Source of the DNA: Pseudomonadota bacterium
Lineage (GTDB): Bacteria; Pseudomonadota; Alphaproteobacteria; Ferrovibrionales; Ferrovibrionaceae
Assembly (NCBI GenBank): GCA_023433835.1
Contig: JAEYTW010000507.1
Span: 1 to 8,579, forward strand
Direction of reading: 5' to 3'
Length of the DNA stretch: 8,579 nucleotides
Positions within the stretch are counted from its first letter, which is position 1, and each line of letters begins with the position of its first letter. The notes beneath the pieces are model-generated. The model was given only the letters and a program-made list of their open reading frames with translations, was not told the origin of the DNA and ran no database searches. Position numbers and translations under genes: made by a program. Of this stretch, positions 5,601-8,579 are shown piece after piece.

Positions 5601-5686
5601 CAGGGTTGGGCCGAGGTCGGTCGTCAATGGGTGTATGGCGCGACTAAGTCGCAGTCGCGTATTGACGATTGAAGTGGGGGAGTTCG
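5583..5686 (+). promoter_or_regulatory. Leader between FecR gene and TonB-dependent receptor gene
   Basis: In fec-type systems the receptor has its own sigma-dependent promoter, and this 104-bp gap is where it should be. It opens with an AT-rich block (5579-5600), then GC-rich DNA with a CGTC at 5622-5625 that resembles ECF -10 cores, though I see no matching GAAC-like -35. A hairpin follows at 5639-5659 and GGGGGAG (5676-5682) lies 4 nt before the GTG start. The promoter itself is not identified with confidence. Confidence 0.45.
5639..5659 (+). repeat. Hairpin in the receptor gene leader
   Basis: CGCGACT (5639-5645) pairs perfectly with AGTCGCG (5653-5659) around a 7-nt loop AAGTCGC. An alternative shorter stem, GCGAC with GTCGC (5640-5644 and 5648-5652), uses the loop, so two exclusive folds are possible. 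It ends 27 nt before the GTG start, just upstream of the ribosome site. Confidence 0.45.
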
Positions 5687-8161
5687 GTGTCCAAGTCCCG
5701 GAAATTCATGTGCCGCGCCACGCAGGCGGCGGCCCTGTCGCTCGTGCTCGCGCTCGCGCTCGATCCCGTCGCCACGATGGCGCAGGGCGCGCCGGCGCCC
5801 GCCTCGGCCTCGATGCGCGATTTTGCCATTCCGCGCCAGCCGCTCGATGCCGCGCTGACCGCGTTCTCGGCGGCGACCCGGCTGCAGGTGCTGGTGCCCG
5901 GCGACATGGTGCGCGGCGTGGTTTCGCCCGGTGTCAGTGGCAACCTGACGGCGGCCGACGCGCTGCGCGGGCTGCTGGCGGGAACCGGGCTGGCCGCCCG
6001 CTTCGTCGATGCCGACACCATCACCTTGCAGCGCGTCCAGGCCGGGCAGTCGGGCGACGTCACCATGCTCGACCCCGTCCAGGTCCAGGGGGCGTCGCGC
6101 CAGAATTCGTGGGAGGCGCCGCCCGGCTTCGTCGCCACGCGCTCGACCACCGGCACCAAGACCGACACCCCGCTGATCGAGACGCCGCAGACGATCAACG
6201 TCGTCACCCGCGACGAGATGGAGGTGCGGGCATCGCAAAGCCTGACCCAGGCGCTGCAATATACCCCGGGCGTGAACGCCGGCTATTACGGCGGCACGAC
6301 CGACGTGCGCTACGACTGGATCACGGCCCGCGGTTTCGTCACGCGCCGCTACCTCGACGGCATCCGCCTGCCCTACGGCGCGCGCGGCTATTCGCAGGCG
6401 ATGATCGATCCCTATGGCCTGGAAAGCGTCGAGGTGCTGAAGGGGCCGTCCTCGGTCCTCTACGGACAGAACAATCCGGGTGGCCTGCTCAACCTGGTCT
6501 CCAAGCGCCCGCCGTCCGAGACGGTGCGTGAGGTCGAGCTGCAGACCGGTTCCTACGGTCGCGCGCAGGGCGGCTTCGACATCGGCGGGCCGATCGACAA
6601 GGAAGGCAAGTTTTCCTACCGCCTGACCGGTCTGGCCCGCGATGTCGGCAGCCAGGTCGACTATCTCGACGAGCGGCGGATCTTCATCGCGCCGGCGGTG
6701 ACCTGGCGGCCGACGGTCGATACCACGCTGACCCTGATGGGCCAGTATCTCAGCGTCAATGCCAAGGGCGGCGGCGCGCCTCAGGGCTTGCCGGTCTACG
6801 GCACGCTGTGGCCGAACCCGAACGGCAAGATTCCGCAGAACCGCTTCATCGGCGAGCCGGGTTACGACAAGTTCTCGAACTCGCAGTACTCGATCGGCTA
6901 CGCCTTCGAGCATCGGTTCAACGACGTCTGGACCGTGCGCCAGAACCTGCGCTACACCAACGTCGATACCTTCAGCCGGCGCGTCCAGGCCGCGGGCCTG
7001 TCGACATCAGACTACCGCACGGTCTCGCGCTACGCCTGGGCTTTCCCCGAGAAGTCGGGCGTGTTCGGCGTCGACAACCAGGTCCAGGCGCGCTTCTCGA
7101 CCGGCCCGCTGCGCCATACCGTGCTGTTCGGCTTCGACTACCAGAACGAAGACGGGCGCTATCAGGAATCGCAGCTGGCCGCGATCGCCTCGATCAACAT
7201 CTTCAACCCGGTCTATGCCAACAACGTGGTGCAGCCGCCGCTCGGCACCCAGGTCGATCAGTTGCGCAACCAGTACGGCCTCTATGCCCAGGACGAGATC
7301 GAGCTGGGCCCCTGGGCGCTGATGCTGTCGGGCCGTCAGGACTGGGCCGATACCCGGACCTCGACCCTGAACGCGGTCAGCGGCGCGAAGTCGGTGATCA
7401 ACCAGGATGACAAGGCGTTCACCGGCCGCGCCGGTCTTGTCTACCGTTTCGGCAACGGCCTGGCGCCCTACGCCTCCTACGCCACGTCGTTCGTGCCGAC
7501 CTCGGGCACGTCGCGCGCCGGCACGCCGTTCGACCCGCAGACCGGCCAGCAATATGAGGTCGGCGTCAAGTACCAGCCGACCGGTTTCAACAGCTTCGTC
7601 ACCCTGTCGGCCTACAACCTGACGCAGAAGAACGTGCTGACCCCCGATCCGGTCGACACCCGCTTCAGCGTGCAGACCGGCGAGGCGCGCGTGCGCGGCC
7701 TCGAGTTCGAGGGCAAGGCCAGCCTCGGTTTCGGCCTCGACCTGACCGCGTCCTACGCCTACGCGCAGAGCAAGGTGACGAAGGCCAACCGCAACGGCGC
7801 CGGCGCCACGCTGGTCGGCAAGGATCTGCCGCTGGTGCCCCGGCAGCAGGCGGGGCTGTGGGCCGACTATACCGTCGCCGACGGCTGGCTGGGCGGGCTG
7901 ATGCCGGGGGGCGGCATGCGCTATATCGGCCCGTCCTACGGCGATGCCAACAATGCCTACAAGGCACCGGGCGTGACGCTGTTCGATGCCGCGCTGCGCT
8001 ACGATCTCGGCCGGGCCAACGCCTCGCTGCAGGGCGCGCAGGTCCAGCTGAACGTGTCGAACCTGTTCGACAAGGAATACGTCACGGCCTGCGCCTCGGC
8101 CACCGGCTGCTACTGGGGGACCGGCCGTACCGTGCTGGCGACCCTGCGCTACAAGTGGTGA
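5687..8161 (+). CDS. TonB-dependent siderophore receptor with N-terminal STN signalling domain
   Basis: This is an 824-aa outer-membrane transducer that imports a ferric siderophore using TonB energy and signals its presence to FecR. A signal peptide covers residues 1-32 (SLVLALALDPVATMA, cleavage near A32). The STN domain is about 44-116 (RDFAIPRQPLDAALTAFSAA ... GNLTAADALRGLLAGTGL). A TonB-box-like MLDPVQVQG follows at about 127-135. The plug spans roughly 160-275, with IETPQTINVVTRDEM, ARGF and the siderophore-receptor signature GPSSVLYGQNNPGGLLNLVS. The rest is beta-barrel ending in an aromatic residue (TLRYKW), with the Cys pair CASATGCYWG near the end as in the ferrichrome/ferrioxamine-like group. 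GTG 5687 has GGGGGAG 4 nt upstream; ATG 5708 is an alternative with a poorer ribosome site. The exact siderophore cannot be told from the sequence. Confidence 0.95.
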   Translation: MSKSRKFMCRATQAAALSLVLALALDPVATMAQGAPAPASASMRDFAIPRQPLDAALTAFSAATRLQVLVPGDMVRGVVSPGVSGNLTAADALRGLLAGTGLAARFVDADTITLQRVQAGQSGDVTMLDPVQVQGASRQNSWEAPPGFVATRSTTGTKTDTPLIETPQTINVVTRDEMEVRASQSLTQALQYTPGVNAGYYGGTTDVRYDWITARGFVTRRYLDGIRLPYGARGYSQAMIDPYGLESVEVLKGPSSVLYGQNNPGGLLNLVSKRPPSETVREVELQTGSYGRAQGGFDIGGPIDKEGKFSYRLTGLARDVGSQVDYLDERRIFIAPAVTWRPTVDTTLTLMGQYLSVNAKGGGAPQGLPVYGTLWPNPNGKIPQNRFIGEPGYDKFSNSQYSIGYAFEHRFNDVWTVRQNLRYTNVDTFSRRVQAAGLSTSDYRTVSRYAWAFPEKSGVFGVDNQVQARFSTGPLRHTVLFGFDYQNEDGRYQESQLAAIASINIFNPVYANNVVQPPLGTQVDQLRNQYGLYAQDEIELGPWALMLSGRQDWADTRTSTLNAVSGAKSVINQDDKAFTGRAGLVYRFGNGLAPYASYATSFVPTSGTSRAGTPFDPQTGQQYEVGVKYQPTGFNSFVTLSAYNLTQKNVLTPDPVDTRFSVQTGEARVRGLEFEGKASLGFGLDLTASYAYAQSKVTKANRNGAGATLVGKDLPLVPRQQAGLWADYTVADGWLGGLMPGGGMRYIGPSYGDANNAYKAPGVTLFDAALRYDLGRANASLQGAQVQLNVSNLFDKEYVTACASATGCYWGTGRTVLATLRYKW

Positions 8162-8579
8162 GGCTGGCCGCGCGCATCGTCGCGGCGGTCATCGGCGTCT
8201 TCGCCGCGATCAGGCCGGGCTTCCGCCAGGCGATGGCCTGGCTGCACGGCTGGGCCGGGCTGATCGTCGGCTGGCTGCTGTTTGCGATCTTCCTGACCGG
8301 CACGCTGGCCTATTACCGCGTCGAGATTTCGCAATGGATGCTGCGCCCGCCCGCCGGCGACGCCGCTGTTGATCCGGCGGTGGCGGCGTCGCGCGTGCTC
8401 GACCGGCTCGCCGCCGAAGGGGCTGGCGCGCCGGAATGGGTCGTCACCCTGCCGACCGAGCGCGAGCCCTGGCTGCGCGCCTCCTGGCGGGGGCCGGGCA
8501 TGGCCCGACCGCAAAGCGTGCTGATCGACCCCGCGACGGGCGCGCAACTCGCCGGCCTCGACAGCCGCGGCGGCGATTT
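8158..8579 (+). CDS. PepSY-associated transmembrane protein, 5' part, cut by window edge
   Basis: 140 codons are visible; full-length family members are usually several hundred residues with about four membrane helices. Residues 26-61 are the hallmark first segment: MAWLHGWAGLIVGWLLFAIF then LTGTLAYYRVEISQWM. It is followed by the beginning of the periplasmic PepSY-like part (DPAVAASRVLDRLAAEG, EWVVTLPTEREPWLRASW). His30 in WLHGW is the residue usually conserved. Such proteins are commonly encoded beside siderophore receptors and some act in ferric-siderophore reduction at the inner membrane; applying that here is inference from family and position. GTG 8158 overlaps the receptor stop (GTGA), giving an N-terminal extension of 25 residues relative to ATG 8233, the other possible start. 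Confidence 0.88.
   Translation, partial: MRLAARIVAAVIGVFAAIRPGFRQAMAWLHGWAGLIVGWLLFAIFLTGTLAYYRVEISQWMLRPPAGDAAVDPAVAASRVLDRLAAEGAGAPEWVVTLPTEREPWLRASWRGPGMARPQSVLIDPATGAQLAGLDSRGGD

Noticed and set aside
5624..6913. 429-codon minus-strand frame opposite the receptor
   Set aside because: It is a shadow of the TonB-dependent receptor; Arg/Gly/His-rich with no domain.

Overview
The window is high-GC DNA with long antisense shadow frames throughout. Its genes point to an alphaproteobacterium of the Rhodospirillales type that can oxidise CO. The main clue is a form I aerobic CO dehydrogenase medium subunit (coxM) at the left edge, combined with FecI/FecR-type iron regulation. A Zavarzinia-like carboxydobacterium would fit, but that genus guess is weak.

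Left part (1-2191). coxM runs leftward off the edge from a TTG start at 788, so any coxS and coxL would lie outside the window. To its right is a block of small, mostly unrecognised genes. A 60-aa protein (minus, 999-1181) is driven by a good sigma70-like promoter and is divergent from an 87-aa XRE-type regulator (plus, 1257-1520). That regulator converges on a two-gene minus-strand unit, a 93-aa lipoprotein (1710-1991) overlapping a 68-aa protein (1517-1723). The XRE gene and the 68-aa gene end on the same CTAG tetranucleotide.

Middle (2192-4083). A 581-aa minus-strand protein joins an OmpR/PhoB-type winged-helix domain to a long TPR-like helical region, with no receiver domain and no membrane segment. 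It is transcribed divergently from the iron operon across a 146-bp gap holding two inverted repeats.

Right part (4084-8579). A tightly packed plus-strand operon encodes an ECF sigma factor of the FecI type, its FecR membrane regulator (GTGA overlap), a siderophore-type TonB-dependent receptor with an N-terminal STN signalling domain, and a PepSY-TM protein (second GTGA overlap) cut by the right edge. The expected logic is ferric-siderophore binding at the receptor, signalling through STN to FecR and the sigma factor, and transcription of the receptor. The PepSY-TM protein may help release iron at the inner membrane. The receptor's 104-bp leader holds an AT-rich palindrome and a hairpin that are candidate control elements.

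No tRNA, rRNA, CRISPR array, insertion sequence or integrase was seen. The system is a recognisable cell-surface-signalling iron uptake locus. Its least ordinary parts are the divergent winged-helix/TPR regulator and the cluster of small genes beside coxM.
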